A stretch of DNA of 64,000 nt from a bacterium (GCA_021845685.1 JAJZVN010000002.1:113885-177884); one strand, 5' to 3'. Shown: positions 26,539 through 36,365, counted from the stretch's first letter. Notes: a model not told the origin generated them from the sequence alone. Numbers and translations are program-made.

Positions 26539-28627
26539 AATCTATCTCCATATTACCTATAGACTGCAATTTAATATTAGGAGCAATTTCTGCGGATGAA
26601 ATAACGACTATGCCCGGAATAATATCTTTTAAAATATTTTTTACAAAAAGTCTTATAGCCGGCGAAGTAAGAATAACGGGCGTATGTCCTCCGTCTAAAG
26701 CCTTTTTGACTTGATCTTTGACAACTCCTATAATCTTTTGATAGACAGGCTGCTCAATAGCTGAATAAACCCCAAGCTCTTTAGCTTTTTTATATTCATT
26801 AAGCATGGTTGATTCAAAATTTTTGCCGAGCGTTATAACTTTTACTGACCCGTCCTGATCTAAAATTGCTTTGGTAATTGTCCTTTTTAGCGCGCTTCTT
26901 ACGTATTCGGTTAGCAATAGAGGGTCTTTTATGTTACTCCCGTAATCGTGCAAAGTTTCAATAATAGTAAGCATATCTTTTATCGGAATACCTTCGGATA
27001 ATAAATTTTCTAATATTTTCTGAACAGTGCTTAAAGATAAAACATTAGGGATAAGTTCGTCTACAACTTTTGGATATTTTGCCGATAATATATCAAGAAG
27101 TTTTTGCGTATCCTGCCGGGTTAGCAGTTCTGCAGCATTTTGTTTAATTATTTCAACAATATGGGTTGCTATTACAGCCGGAATTTCAACAACCGTCCAG
27201 CCTGCCAATTGCGCTTTTTGCTTTTCGCTTTCGTCAATCCATAATGCAGGAAGGTTAAACGCAGGTTCTTTAGTTACCGTCCCTGGAATATTTTCTGTCG
27301 CATTACCAGGGTTCATAGCTAAAAATTTAGCCGGCATTATCTCAAATCTTGATACTTCTATCCCTTTTATTAAAATAACATATTCGTTAGGTTTTAAAGC
27401 TAAATTATCTTTAATATGAATAGGCGGCACAATCATTCCAAGATCTGCCGCTATTTGTTTTCTAAGACCTTTTATTCTTTCAAGAAGTTCTCCGTTTCTT
27501 GAAGAATCTACATAAGAAATGAGTCCGTATCCGACTTCTAATTCCATCATATCAACCTGCATAACGCTTTCAATAATCTGTGATTCAGGAACTGTTTTCT
27601 TTTCTTCTACAGCTTTTTTATCTATATCCATCTTTTTTCTGTTGTTTTCTTTGGAAATTAAAAAAGCTGTAACGGCAACAATTATAGACAATAAAATAAA
27701 CGGCCAGTGAGGAAGTCCTGGTATAATGCCGAAGAATAATAAAATACCTGCGGCAGTGTATAAAGCACGGGGATAAGAAGAAAACTGTTTTGAAAATTCT
27801 TTTGAAAGATTAGTTTCCCTGCTTGCTCTTGTTATAATGATACCGCTTGCGGTAGACACTATAAGAGCAGGTATCTGCGCTACAAGACCTTCTCCGACGG
27901 TCAGCAAAGTATAATAATCGGCAGCTTTAGCTAAAGATAAATGATGCTGAAAAATACCTATTAAAAGACCTGCTATAATATTGATTACAATAATAACGAT
28001 AGCAGCTATTACATCACCTCTGACAAATTTACTAGCACCGTCCATAGACCCGTAAAAATCAGCTTCTTTAATAATATCCGATCTTTTTTGCCTTGCTTCC
28101 TGATCGTTTATAAGACCGGAATTTAATTCTGCGTCTATTGACATCTGCTTTCCCGGCATAGCGTCTAACGTAAATCTTGCGGCAACTTCAGCCACCCTGC
28201 CCGCGCCTTTGGTGACGACTAAAAAGTTAATAACTATAAAAATTATAAAAATAACTATTCCGACTGCATAATTCCCGCCTACTATAAAACTTCCAAATGA
28301 CTGTATAACAATACCTGCCGCATCGGTTCCTTTATATCCGTACAGCAAAATTAGTCTTGTAGCTGCTATTTCTAATGACAGCCTAAATACCGTAGAAAAT
28401 AAAAGTATAGTAGGAAAAGTTGAAAATTCAAGCGGTCTTAAAACATAAATAGAAATTAAAAGAACTACAATAGAAAAAGATATTGATAAAGTAAGAAAAA
28501 TATCAAGCATCCAAGTGGTTATAGGAAGAACCATGAGGATAATTACCATAAAAAACATCAAAGCAAGAATTATATCGGAATTCTTTAATATAAAATTATC
28601 GCTCGCAACCGCACTATTCTTAGCCAT
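26528..28627 (-). CDS. flhA: Flagellar export gate protein FlhA
   Basis: A 699-residue protein of family length. The N-terminal half has eight hydrophobic segments and the FHIPEP cytoplasmic-loop region (RVAEVAARFTLDAMPGKQMSIDAELNSGLI). The C-terminal half is the cytoplasmic ring domain with VGYGLISYVD, IPGTVTKEPAFNLPALWID and the chaperone-binding groove. It forms the nonameric gate ring that takes up export substrates. It overlaps flhB by 8 bp and flhF by 11 bp, so the three are translationally coupled. Confidence 0.97.
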   Translation of the reverse strand: MAKNSAVASDNFILKNSDIILALMFFMVIILMVLPITTWMLDIFLTLSISFSIVVLLISIYVLRPLEFSTFPTILLFSTVFRLSLEIAATRLILLYGYKGTDAAGIVIQSFGSFIVGGNYAVGIVIFIIFIVINFLVVTKGAGRVAEVAARFTLDAMPGKQMSIDAELNSGLINDQEARQKRSDIIKEADFYGSMDGASKFVRGDVIAAIVIIVINIIAGLLIGIFQHHLSLAKAADYYTLLTVGEGLVAQIPALIVSTASGIIITRASRETNLSKEFSKQFSSYPRALYTAAGILLFFGIIPGLPHWPFILLSIIVAVTAFLISKENNRKKMDIDKKAVEEKKTVPESQIIESVMQVDMMELEVGYGLISYVDSSRNGELLERIKGLRKQIAADLGMIVPPIHIKDNLALKPNEYVILIKGIEVSRFEIMPAKFLAMNPGNATENIPGTVTKEPAFNLPALWIDESEKQKAQLAGWTVVEIPAVIATHIVEIIKQNAAELLTRQDTQKLLDILSAKYPKVVDELIPNVLSLSTVQKILENLLSEGIPIKDMLTIIETLHDYGSNIKDPLLLTEYVRSALKRTITKAILDQDGSVKVITLGKNFESTMLNEYKKAKELGVYSAIEQPVYQKIIGVVKDQVKKALDGGHTPVILTSPAIRLFVKNILKDIIPGIVVISSAEIAPNIKLQSIGNMEIDYAN

Positions 28628-29708
28628 TATTGTTCATACTCCAAATTTTCTTAAATTTTAAATTTGTTGAATACAAATGAGCAAGTATTTCAGCAACGGC
28701 TTTGTATAAAGCGTCCGGTATATAATCTCCCGGTTCGCATATTTCATAAAGAGACCTTGCAATATATTTATTTTCAATAACAGGGATTTCATTGTCTGCG
28801 GCAATTTTTTTTATTAAAATTGCCATATTGTCGGCTCCTTTTGCGGCAACTATCGGCGCTTTATGTTTTTTGTTGTCATATTTTAACGCAACTGCAAAAT
28901 GCGTAGGATTTGTTATAACAACATGAGCACCTTTAACTTCTTTTAATATTTTTCTACGTGATATTTCTCTTTGCATTTTTCTTAATTTATTCTTTACTTG
29001 AGGATTTCCCTCGTACTGTCTCATTTCATCTTTTACTTCCTGTTTGCTCATCATAAGACTTTTAGTATATTGCCATTTTTGAATAAAAAAATCTATTATG
29101 CTCAAAATTATCATAACGACAATAATATTAAAAAAAACTTTGGATAAAAGTTTCATAATAAAAATCATATTTTCTTCCGCATCGGCATACTGTAAAGTAA
29201 ATAATTTATGAAGATAGCCGATAGCTGAAAAATAGGCTACTAATATAATAATAAAAAATTTTACAAATGATTTTAAAAATTCATTTACCGATTGAAACGA
29301 AAAAAATCTCTGAATACCTGTTATAGGATTTATCTTGGCAAAATCAGGGATAAGCGGTTCAAAGGTTAATATGAATCCTACCTGTGCTAAATTTGAAGCA
29401 ATAGAAGATAAAAAAATAATTATTATTAAAGGCAATATAGCAAAAAGAACGGTATAAATAATATCGTATAAAACATTGAGAGTGCCAGCCCTTGTAAGTT
29501 CTATGGCGGAAGCATTAGAGAAAAAGTAAACCATTTTCTCTTCAATTATATCTCCGATATGTCCTATATTAAATGACAAATATATAAATATTACCGTTAA
29601 GGCAAAAGCAGTACTGACTTCCCTTGATTTCATCACCTGCCCTTTTTTTCTAGCATCCTGTATTTTTTTAGGGGTGGGCTGTTCAGTCTGTTCCGATTTA
29701 TCTGCCAT
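28620..29708 (-). CDS. flhB: Flagellar export switch protein FlhB
   Basis: A 362-residue protein opening MADKSEQTEQPTPKKIQDARKKGQVMKSREV, the family signature. Four hydrophobic segments fall between about 30 and 215, and a cytoplasmic domain carries the autocleavage motif NPTH in VVITNPTHFAVALKYD. FlhB switches export from rod/hook to filament substrates with FliK. A C-domain-only paralogue lies at 12531. It follows fliR with a 12-bp gap and overlaps flhA. Confidence 0.97.
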   Translation of the reverse strand: MADKSEQTEQPTPKKIQDARKKGQVMKSREVSTAFALTVIFIYLSFNIGHIGDIIEEKMVYFFSNASAIELTRAGTLNVLYDIIYTVLFAILPLIIIIFLSSIASNLAQVGFILTFEPLIPDFAKINPITGIQRFFSFQSVNEFLKSFVKFFIIILVAYFSAIGYLHKLFTLQYADAEENMIFIMKLLSKVFFNIIVVMIILSIIDFFIQKWQYTKSLMMSKQEVKDEMRQYEGNPQVKNKLRKMQREISRRKILKEVKGAHVVITNPTHFAVALKYDNKKHKAPIVAAKGADNMAILIKKIAADNEIPVIENKYIARSLYEICEPGDYIPDALYKAVAEILAHLYSTNLKFKKIWSMNNNG

Positions 29709-29720
29709 AATTATATTTTT

Positions 29721-30503
29721 TTATTTTGCAGCTATTAAATTTAATATCATTATATATTCGCTGTTAAGTCCGTGAAATAAAAAGATAATATAATTGCTGA
29801 AATAAGGCATAAATAAAAACATAAATACAAGTCCCGCAACAATAATCATCGGAAAACCTACCGCAAAAATATTAAATTGAGGTGCTAAGCGTCCCATTAT
29901 TGCGATAACTATATTTGCAAATAAAGCAACAATAACTAAAGGTATGCTGAGTTCAAATCCTATGACGAAAATATTATTGCCTTTCTCTGCTAAATATTTA
30001 AAAAGATACGGAGAAAATTTAAAAAAAGTTAAAGGAATAACCTGAAAACTTTTATAAAGACCGTCTAAAACTATAAAATATGCATCTGAAATTAAAAAAA
30101 TCATCAGCGCTATAAAATTCTGCATATTTGCAAGCAAAGAAACCTGGTTCTCAGAAATCATCGGATTTATAAGACTTACCATGCCGTAGCCTATCTGAAA
30201 ACCTGCAAATTGTCCTGCAAGTTCAACTCCGCTGAATATTATTAATACTAAAAATCCCAATATAAGACCTATTATAATCTGAGAAAGAATCAATAAAACA
30301 ATAACTGGCAATGAAATATGCGGAATAACCTGAATTTTTACCACTAACGGATACATAATAACAGATATAAAAAAAGCAGTTCCTATTTTAACCCAGTTAG
30401 GAACCGCAGAACTTCCTATAAAAGGCAAAATAATGATCATAGAAATAACTCTAAAAAATATAAGCACAAATTCGATTAATAGATACCTGTGAATTTCTAT
30501 CAT
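29721..30503 (-). CDS. fliR: Flagellar export protein FliR
   Basis: A 260-residue integral membrane protein with about six to seven hydrophobic segments. Diagnostic pieces are FFRVISMIIILPFIGSSAVPNWVKIG at the N-terminus, GLILGFLVLIIFSGVELAGQFAGFQIGYGM in the middle and IMGRLAPQFNIFAVGFPM. It is part of the FliPQR export channel. It sits 5 bp after fliQ and 12 bp before flhB. Confidence 0.95.
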   Translation of the reverse strand: MIEIHRYLLIEFVLIFFRVISMIIILPFIGSSAVPNWVKIGTAFFISVIMYPLVVKIQVIPHISLPVIVLLILSQIIIGLILGFLVLIIFSGVELAGQFAGFQIGYGMVSLINPMISENQVSLLANMQNFIALMIFLISDAYFIVLDGLYKSFQVIPLTFFKFSPYLFKYLAEKGNNIFVIGFELSIPLVIVALFANIVIAIMGRLAPQFNIFAVGFPMIIVAGLVFMFLFMPYFSNYIIFLFHGLNSEYIMILNLIAAK

Positions 30504-30508
30504 CTTTC

Positions 30509-30787
30509 TTAGCTTCCTCCTCTAATATAAGAAGGAAAATGAATAAAAATAGCCGTGGTAAAATCAACTAAAATATTCAGCATCCACGGACCGAAAATAA
30601 GTAAAACCACAATAACTACTATTATTTTTGGAACAAAAGTAATAGTCTGATCCTGTAATTGAGTAACAGCCTGAAACATACTTATAATAAGCCCTATCGC
30701 CAAACTTGCGATAAGAGGCGGGGCGCTTAAGTATAAAACTGTCAATATCACTTTCTGTATAATAAAATTTACGAATTCGATAGACAT
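30509..30787 (-). CDS. fliQ: Flagellar export protein FliQ
   Basis: A 92-residue two-helix membrane protein: VLYLSAPPLIASLAIGLIISMFQAVTQLQDQTITFVPKII is the FliQ signature, followed by a second hydrophobic helix ending near PWMLNILVDF. Part of the FliPQR channel core. It lies 5 bp upstream of fliR and 121 bp downstream of fliP. Confidence 0.96.
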   Translation of the reverse strand: MSIEFVNFIIQKVILTVLYLSAPPLIASLAIGLIISMFQAVTQLQDQTITFVPKIIVVIVVLLIFGPWMLNILVDFTTAIFIHFPSYIRGGS

Positions 30788-30908
30788 AAAATAAATTTAC
30801 CGATTAATTAATAATAATTTAATACCTTAATATTTTAATAATATAATAACTATAAATCAGGCATTAAATAATGTAGATAATAATTTACTTTAATAATATA
30901 CATATAAG

Positions 30909-31622
30909 TTATTTAAAACTCTGAACTAATGAACCGACGACTAAATACCACCCGTTGACAAGAACAAAAAGCATCAATTTGAAAGGCAAAGAAATCATCG
31001 TAGGCGGCAGCATCATCATACCCATAGACATTAGCAAGCTGGATACTACCAAATCTATTATTAAAAACGGCAGGTAAATTAAAAAGCTAATTTCAAAAGC
31101 TGTAGTCAGTTCGCTTATAACAAAAGCAGGAACAAGTACATACATAGGAACATTTTTTGGAGATTTTATTTTTTTTATTTTTGCCATTTTGACAAAAAGC
31201 TCAAGATCTTTCATTCTTGTTTGCCTGAGCATAAATTTTTTAAGCGGTTTTACGCCTAATGTATATGCCTTTTTAATTCCTATTTTATTATTTGTATAAG
31301 GTATATATGCGTTATGATATATTTTATTAATTACAGGAGCCATTACAAAAAATGTAAGGAAAAGACTGAGCCCGATTATTACCTGGTTAGGCGGCATCTG
31401 CTGAACTCCGAGTGATGTTCTTAAAAAAGAAAGAACTACGACTATTCTAACGAATGACGTCATCATTATTAAAATGGACGGGGCAATAGAAACAACCGTA
31501 AAGATGAGAAGAATCTGAATAAGCATAGAAACTTCAGAATGATGCGGATGCTTGGTTAGAGCAATAACAGGCAAAGCAATTAAATTTGTTCCGTTTAATC
31601 TAATTTTTTTTAAAATTTTCAT
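30909..31622 (-). CDS. fliP: Flagellar export protein FliP
   Basis: A 237-residue protein. It has the FliP core [33 protein letters not shown] and a C-terminal [41 protein letters not shown] followed by [16 protein letters not shown] conventional cleavable signal peptide is not obvious at the N-terminus; the first hydrophobic segment starts near residue 32. Forms the FliPQR export pore. It lies 21 bp after fliO and 121 bp before fliQ. Confidence 0.96.
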   Translation of the reverse strand: MKILKKIRLNGTNLIALPVIALTKHPHHSEVSMLIQILLIFTVVSIAPSILIMMTSFVRIVVVLSFLRTSLGVQQMPPNQVIIGLSLFLTFFVMAPVINKIYHNAYIPYTNNKIGIKKAYTLGVKPLKKFMLRQTRMKDLELFVKMAKIKKIKSPKNVPMYVLVPAFVISELTTAFEISFLIYLPFLIIDLVVSSLLMSMGMMMLPPTMISLPFKLMLFVLVNGWYLVVGSLVQSFK

Positions 31623-31643
31623 TTGTTTTTTCTTAGTCTTGGT

Positions 31644-32972
31644 TCATTTGTTTTTTCTTATATAGTCATGTTCCATTAATCCTTTTATTTTTTTTTCAAT
31701 ATCAAAAAAAACATTATCCGCTTTATTTTTAATTCTTGCTTCGGAAATATTTCTTATTTTATATTCATAGGATTCTTCACTACTATCTTCAGCAGGGGGT
31801 GGCAATACGTCTTCGTTTTTGCTTTTATCGTTTGACAATGCGCCGATATGCTGTTTTAAAAAGGTATTAAAATTATTTTTTGCGCCGAAATTATTTTTAT
31901 AAATATCTTCATCTTTATAATTATTACCATTATCATTGCTGATGTTATTATTAATTGCAATATTTTTTTCATCATCTGATTTGTCTATATTATTATTATA
32001 AATACGGGTATTATTTTTATCGTTAATATTTAATGCGTCATTTAACGCATCTGCATTATTTGCATTAATATTATTATCATTGTCATTGTCTTTAATATGT
32101 CCTATTACTTGCATACTTGCGGGAGAAACTCCTATTAAAAAAAGCTGATTGTTGACTGATGCCAATATTAGAGATTTCTTAAATCCTATATTGACCGAAG
32201 ATAGAATTCGTATACTGTTTTGATTTTTTTTAATATTAGAGATTTTGCCTTTAAATTTTGTCAGCAAATAATAAATGGCATAAATAAAACCTAAAACAAG
32301 AAGTAATGAAAATATAGTTTTTATAATTTCAAATCCAAAATTAAAATTCATTTTTACAGGCTGTTTATTTAATATTTTTTTATTATTTTTTATATTAGAT
32401 AGAGGATTTAAGTTATTTTTTAAACCGGCTTTTTTTTTATCAAGATTATTGCCGTTTTTATTTATTTTTTTAAAGCTGTTTTTTAATAATGCAAGTTTAT
32501 CTGCCGATGAGGTTTTTTTACCTATATTTCTAAATATATTATCTGCAAAATTATGATTTATTTTAATAATGTAATAATCTTTATAAATAGACTCCTCTAT
32601 GTCTTTCTGATTAACTTTTATTCCTTTTTTGAAATAGATAGTGACATTAGTTTTGTTTTTTTTGCCGTGAATTAATTCTATGCCTGAAATTAAACGATTA
32701 TTATACTTTAAAAATTTAGATTTAAAATGAAATCCCGTATTCGGAAATTTTAATTGAAAACCGTAATTATATAATTTGTATTGAGGATTTAATTTTTTGA
32801 CAATATCATTATTAAATTTTAGCCATAAAAAGTATTTGCCGTTATTATTTTTTGTGACTAAAATTTTTTGAATTAAAAAATTTGACGGAATTTTGCCCGC
32901 AGCATAACATTTTTTTGACGATATTGATATAATTAATATAATAGATATAAATATTAGAAAAAGCTTGCTCAT
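31644..32972 (-). CDS. fliO: Flagellar biogenesis protein FliO, extended
   Basis: A 442-residue protein. The N-terminus has a signal-like hydrophobic segment (4-22), followed by a periplasmic beta-rich region (about 30-165) reminiscent of AMIN-type modules. A Lys/Asn linker leads to a membrane helix (about 215-238) and the FliO core SIRILSSVNIGFKKSLILASVNNQLFLIGV. The C-terminal tail is Asn/Asp-rich and disordered. Enteric FliO is about 125 residues, so this version is enlarged at both ends. It overlaps fliN by 4 bp and precedes fliP. Confidence 0.85.
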   Translation of the reverse strand: MSKLFLIFISIILIISISSKKCYAAGKIPSNFLIQKILVTKNNNGKYFLWLKFNNDIVKKLNPQYKLYNYGFQLKFPNTGFHFKSKFLKYNNRLISGIELIHGKKNKTNVTIYFKKGIKVNQKDIEESIYKDYYIIKINHNFADNIFRNIGKKTSSADKLALLKNSFKKINKNGNNLDKKKAGLKNNLNPLSNIKNNKKILNKQPVKMNFNFGFEIIKTIFSLLLVLGFIYAIYYLLTKFKGKISNIKKNQNSIRILSSVNIGFKKSLILASVNNQLFLIGVSPASMQVIGHIKDNDNDNNINANNADALNDALNINDKNNTRIYNNNIDKSDDEKNIAINNNISNDNGNNYKDEDIYKNNFGAKNNFNTFLKQHIGALSNDKSKNEDVLPPPAEDSSEESYEYKIRNISEARIKNKADNVFFDIEKKIKGLMEHDYIRKNK

Positions 32973-33691
32973 AATTTTTGGACCCTTTCTATTGGACTGA
33001 TTATATCTGTTAATCTCACGCCGAATTTATCGTTTACAAGAACAACTTCACCTTTAGCCATTAGTTTATTATTGACATATACTTCCAAAGGTTCTCCTGC
33101 CAGTTTGTCAAGTTCTATAACGGAGCCTTGCCCTAATTGAAGCATATCGTTAATAACCATTTTAGTTCTGCCTAATTCAACAGATATACTGAGGGGTATA
33201 TCAAGAATAAATTCAAGATTTTTAGGCGGCTCCGAAGTTTTATCGTTAACATCAAATGAAGCAAACTCAACTTTTTTAACATTAAATTTATTTTTTGAAT
33301 CTGATTTAGTTTTTTCTTTTTCATCCGATACTTTATTTTCATCATTTAGGTTGGCAGATTCTGCGCTATCTTGCTTATCCTTATCCTGAGGGTTCTCGGC
33401 TTTTGCTTCTTCAAACGCATCATCCCAGGAAATATCGTCAACAGATTCAGCTTCTTTTTTCTGTTCAACAGTGCCCCTTCCGTTATCTGCGCCTCCGATT
33501 TCTTTGTCTCTGCTATCGTTTTTGCCGCTCCCTGATTCTGCTTCTTCTTTAAATGCGTCATCCCATGAAATGTTATCATCTGCAGCTTTATCTTCATTTT
33601 CATTATCTTCATTTTCATTTATGGAAGACGATTCTGATGCTTCATTAGTTTTTTTATTTTTTTCTTCTTCCTGCTGCTCAGTTTGACTCAT
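32969..33691 (-). CDS. fliN: Flagellar switch protein FliN with repeated N-terminal motif
   Basis: A 240-residue protein. The C-terminal 85 residues are the SpoA-type FliN domain: FILDIPLSISVELGRTKMVINDMLQLGQGSVIELDKLAGEPLEVYVNNKLMAKGEVVLVNDKFGVRLTDI. The long N-terminus is acidic and low-complexity and contains the motif ISWDDAF twice (near residues 41 and 88), each followed by Glu/Ala-rich sequence. It is part of the motor C ring. It overlaps fliM by 14 bp and fliO by 4 bp. Confidence 0.95.
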   Translation of the reverse strand: MSQTEQQEEEKNKKTNEASESSSINENEDNENEDKAADDNISWDDAFKEEAESGSGKNDSRDKEIGGADNGRGTVEQKKEAESVDDISWDDAFEEAKAENPQDKDKQDSAESANLNDENKVSDEKEKTKSDSKNKFNVKKVEFASFDVNDKTSEPPKNLEFILDIPLSISVELGRTKMVINDMLQLGQGSVIELDKLAGEPLEVYVNNKLMAKGEVVLVNDKFGVRLTDIISPIERVQKL

Positions 33692-34679
33692 CGTAATACC
33701 CCTCTTTTTCTATTGGAATAGATGAAATTAATTTTACCGCAAGCTGATTTTGCATTTTGCCCGGATAAGCTAAGTATTTCGGTATATTTTCGACTCTTAC
33801 AACCAAAGGTTCTATAACCTGTTTGTCAAGAACAAGAACATCGCCTTTTTTTATATTTAAAAAATCTCTTGTCTTTATTTCAGTTCTGCCAAGTTCAATT
33901 CTCATATTTAAATCAGATTCCTTCAGTCTTTCTTTAAACCTTTGTATCCATCTTGAATCTACTTCTAATTGCTCACTTTGAAAGCCGCTGTATAATTTTT
34001 CCTTAACAGGCTCAATCATAGAATAAGGCAGACAAATCATAAACCTTGAAACAGCACCTTCAATATCCACTTCAAATCTGTTTACTATAACTACTTCGGT
34101 AGGAGTAACAATAGTGGCAAACTGCGGGTTAATTTCACTTCTTTGAAATTCCAGCTCAACGGGACTGACGGGTTTCCATGCCTCTTTAATATCGGCAAAT
34201 GCCATATCAATAACTTTTTTTATCAATCTATTTTCTATAGGCGAAAAATCTCTGCCTTCAACTTTCACATGAAGATCGGTATTACCGCCAAAAAAAATAT
34301 CTATAAGATTATAAACAAGCCGCGCATCAAGAACAAATATACCAAATCCGCGTAGCGGAGGCATTTTAAAAATTGTAAGGCTTGTCGGAAGCGGTATATT
34401 TTTTAGAAATTCGCCGAATTTTTGCATATCAACGGAAGTCCACGTTACTTCGGCAACTTTTCTCAATGTTGAAGTTAAATCATTTCTAAGGAGTCTTGCA
34501 AATCTTTCGTTTATAATTTCTAATGTAGGCATCCGTCCGCGAACTATTCTATCTTGAGATGTTAAATCATAAGACCTTACCCCGCCTGCTTGTTCAGTTT
34601 TTTTTTCAGCTTCTATAGCGCCTGAAGATATACCTCTTAACAGGGCATTTACTTCTTCTTGAGATAAAACGTCAGCCAT
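33678..34679 (-). CDS. fliM: Flagellar switch protein FliM
   Basis: A 333-residue protein with the N-terminal CheY-binding motif LSQEEVNALL, the CheC-like middle domain (RMPTLEIINERFARLLRNDL, FGGNTDLHVKVEGRDFSPIENRLIKK) and a C-terminal SpoA domain (RIELGRTEIKTRDFLNIKKGDVLVLD). CheY-P binds here to reverse the motor. It is preceded by an A/T-only leader without an SD sequence and follows fliL after 211 bp. It overlaps fliN. Confidence 0.97.
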   Translation of the reverse strand: MADVLSQEEVNALLRGISSGAIEAEKKTEQAGGVRSYDLTSQDRIVRGRMPTLEIINERFARLLRNDLTSTLRKVAEVTWTSVDMQKFGEFLKNIPLPTSLTIFKMPPLRGFGIFVLDARLVYNLIDIFFGGNTDLHVKVEGRDFSPIENRLIKKVIDMAFADIKEAWKPVSPVELEFQRSEINPQFATIVTPTEVVIVNRFEVDIEGAVSRFMICLPYSMIEPVKEKLYSGFQSEQLEVDSRWIQRFKERLKESDLNMRIELGRTEIKTRDFLNIKKGDVLVLDKQVIEPLVVRVENIPKYLAYPGKMQNQLAVKLISSIPIEKEGYYDESN

Positions 34680-34727
34680 AATATTAAATTAATTTTAGAA
34701 TAACAAACTTTATAAAAATAAATTAAA

Positions 34728-34838
34728 TTAAAACAAGTCTAATTATAACAACAGATTAAAATAAACAATAAAAAAATAAATTAAATTAAGTTAAGTTAAA
34801 TTAAATTAAATTAAATTAAGTTAAAACAAGTCTAATTA
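34728..34838. repeat. Direct repeat and ATTAA-type simple repeats in the fliL-fliM gap
   Basis: The 18-bp string TTAAAACAAGTCTAATTA occurs at 34728-34745 and again at 34821-34838. Between them lie runs of TTAAA/TTAAG pentamers. No gene, promoter or terminator is evident. Confidence 0.8.
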
Positions 34839-34890
34839 CTTACATTAAAATTAAAATTAAAAAATAAATTAAACTATTCAATAATTAAAA

Positions 34891-35433
34891 TTACTGTACT
34901 AAATAGTTATTAAAATAAACACTGACAACCTGCCCTCGTCCTAAAATTCTGTTAAGGCTTCTTGCTATTTGATGCCTTAAGGCAGTTATCCCTGCAGGAG
35001 TGTTAATTTCATGGGATGTTTTTGAACTTAATATCATAATTATACTGTTTCTTATTTGAGGGGTAAGCTGTTTAAAAAGTCCTGCATTGCCTCCTGGTTT
35101 AAGTTCTACGGTTATAGAAGCTTTAACGTAGCTTGAAGAATTTTTATTTGCAAGATTTGTCAAAAAAGGTTTAAGTTCTATCATATTTCCCGGCGTAATA
35201 TTTTTTCTAACGTTTATCGCATTAGGCAGAGCCTTGCCTGCAGGTTTAGATAAAATAAAATGATAAACTGCAAAACCGCCGCCAAGTAATATTAATATAG
35301 GAACGACTACAAAAATAATTTTTTTTAATCCTGATTTATTTTTAATTTTTTTAGAATCTAAACCCTCAATAGATGACAACTCGCTATCATCTCCGCCCAT
35401 TTCTTTACTGCCGTTTGGCTTTTCAACTGCCAT
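34891..35433 (-). CDS. fliL: Flagellar basal-body-associated protein FliL
   Basis: A 180-residue protein: a cytoplasmic N-terminus, one membrane helix (about 38-61, IIFVVVPILILLGGGFAVYHFIL), and a periplasmic domain with MIELKPFLTNLANKNSSSYVKASITVELK and the C-terminal GRGQVVSVYFNNYLVQ. FliL associates with the stator and MS ring. It has a GGAGG SD and a sigma-54 promoter about 60 bp upstream, and probably leads the long export/chemotaxis transcript. Confidence 0.93.
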   Translation of the reverse strand: MAVEKPNGSKEMGGDDSELSSIEGLDSKKIKNKSGLKKIIFVVVPILILLGGGFAVYHFILSKPAGKALPNAINVRKNITPGNMIELKPFLTNLANKNSSSYVKASITVELKPGGNAGLFKQLTPQIRNSIIMILSSKTSHEINTPAGITALRHQIARSLNRILGRGQVVSVYFNNYLVQ

Positions 35434-35490
35434 TATATAATTCCTCCCGTATATTTCAAAATTTTAATACAAAATATCTTCAATAATATT

Positions 35491-35506
35491 TGCAACAATT
35501 ATGCCA
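35491..35506 (-). promoter_or_regulatory. Sigma-54 (-24/-12) promoter of fliL
   Basis: On the - strand, TGGCATAATTGTTGCA has the exact GG-N10-GC spacing. It lies 58 bp from the fliL ATG. In the 499-bp fliL-motE gap it is the clear regulatory site; the rest holds the inverted-repeat element at 35652-35813 and a 19-bp copy (35843-35861) of sequence at the motE 3' end (35925-35943). Confidence 0.87.
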
Positions 35507-35651
35507 TTAACTAAATGTATTCAATATTATTGATAAATTTATATTTTAATATAACACATTTAATAGATTATGGTAAATATTGAAATACTATATATCATAA
35601 TGTCATATTTTTGACAATTATTTTTTTCTATATATTAATAATATAAATACC

Positions 35652-35813
35652 TTAAATCACCGTTAGAAATTTCTTTTTCTGAATTCCTGCGTTGGCAGGA
35701 ATGACTTTGTGAAGGTTTAAATTTTAACCTATTTGGTGTCATTCCCGCAAAAGCGGGAATCCAGTATTTATCATATTCTGAATCAGTTTTAATAATTTCT
35801 AACGGTGATTTAA
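35652..35813. mobile_element. MITE-like element with 20-bp perfect terminal inverted repeats
   Basis: A 162-bp element bounded by perfect inverted repeats (TTAAATCACCGTTAGAAATT and its complement). Inside are two REP-like palindromes: ATTCCTGCGTTGGCAGGAAT at about 35683-35702 and ATTCCCGCAAAAGCGGGAAT at about 35741-35760. It has no coding capacity. A diverged second copy lies at 45191-45337. It sits between motE and fliL and could form a strong hairpin in read-through RNA. Confidence 0.85.
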
Positions 35814-35932
35814 ATAAATATATTAAAATAATTATTAAAATAATGTAAAATTATTTTCCTGAAATGTAAGAAAAAAATAGGCTAATTTATTTTTATTAAT
35901 TTATATAAATTTATATATTAAGATATGTAAAA

Positions 35933-36352
35933 TTATTTTCCTGCAATGCTATTAGTAAAAAAAACGGCGGATTTTGTTTTCATACGTGAAATTATTGACG
36001 AGGCAGCTTTGGGATTCATATGAGACAGTATATAAATAGCCAACTGCCGATTTACATGGGGCAATATTGCAGCTGCTTTTTTAGGACTCATAGATGAATA
36101 GACGATAATAAGGCTTTTAACTGTAGATTTCTGCGAAGCTTTTATATTACTTATTTTAGTTTCTATTTTTTTTAGTTCGTTTAACTCGGTTTTTATCTGT
36201 TCTTTTAAAATTTTAATTTTAGATTGTTCAGCGCTTAACTTTGATGCATAAACATTTCCGACTGTTAAATAAAATTGAAATAATAAAAGAATTAAAAAAA
36301 ATGAAAAAGAAAAAAATATATATTTATATTCTTTATTAACGCTACAAACCAT
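35933..36352 (-). CDS. MotE-like flagellar protein (MgtE_N-type domain)
   Basis: A 139-residue protein. It has a signal or anchor segment (about 11-35), a coiled coil (about 40-75, LSAEQSKIKILKEQIKTELN) and a C-terminal domain YSSMSPKKAAAILPHVNRQLAIYILSHMNPKAASSII, which matches the MgtE intracellular-N-like fold of MotE/FliG-like chaperones. In relatives it lies beside fliJ and aids stator function. It is the last gene of the flgD-to-motE block. No SD is seen. Confidence 0.82.
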   Translation of the reverse strand: MVCSVNKEYKYIFFSFSFFLILLLFQFYLTVGNVYASKLSAEQSKIKILKEQIKTELNELKKIETKISNIKASQKSTVKSLIIVYSSMSPKKAAAILPHVNRQLAIYILSHMNPKAASSIISRMKTKSAVFFTNSIAGK

Positions 36353-36365
36353 ATAGTTAATAGTT

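Noticed and set aside
35652..35813. CRISPR array or rho-independent terminator
   Set aside because: There is one pair of palindromes without repeated spacers, and long terminal inverted repeats show a discrete element. A terminator side effect is possible but not its identity.
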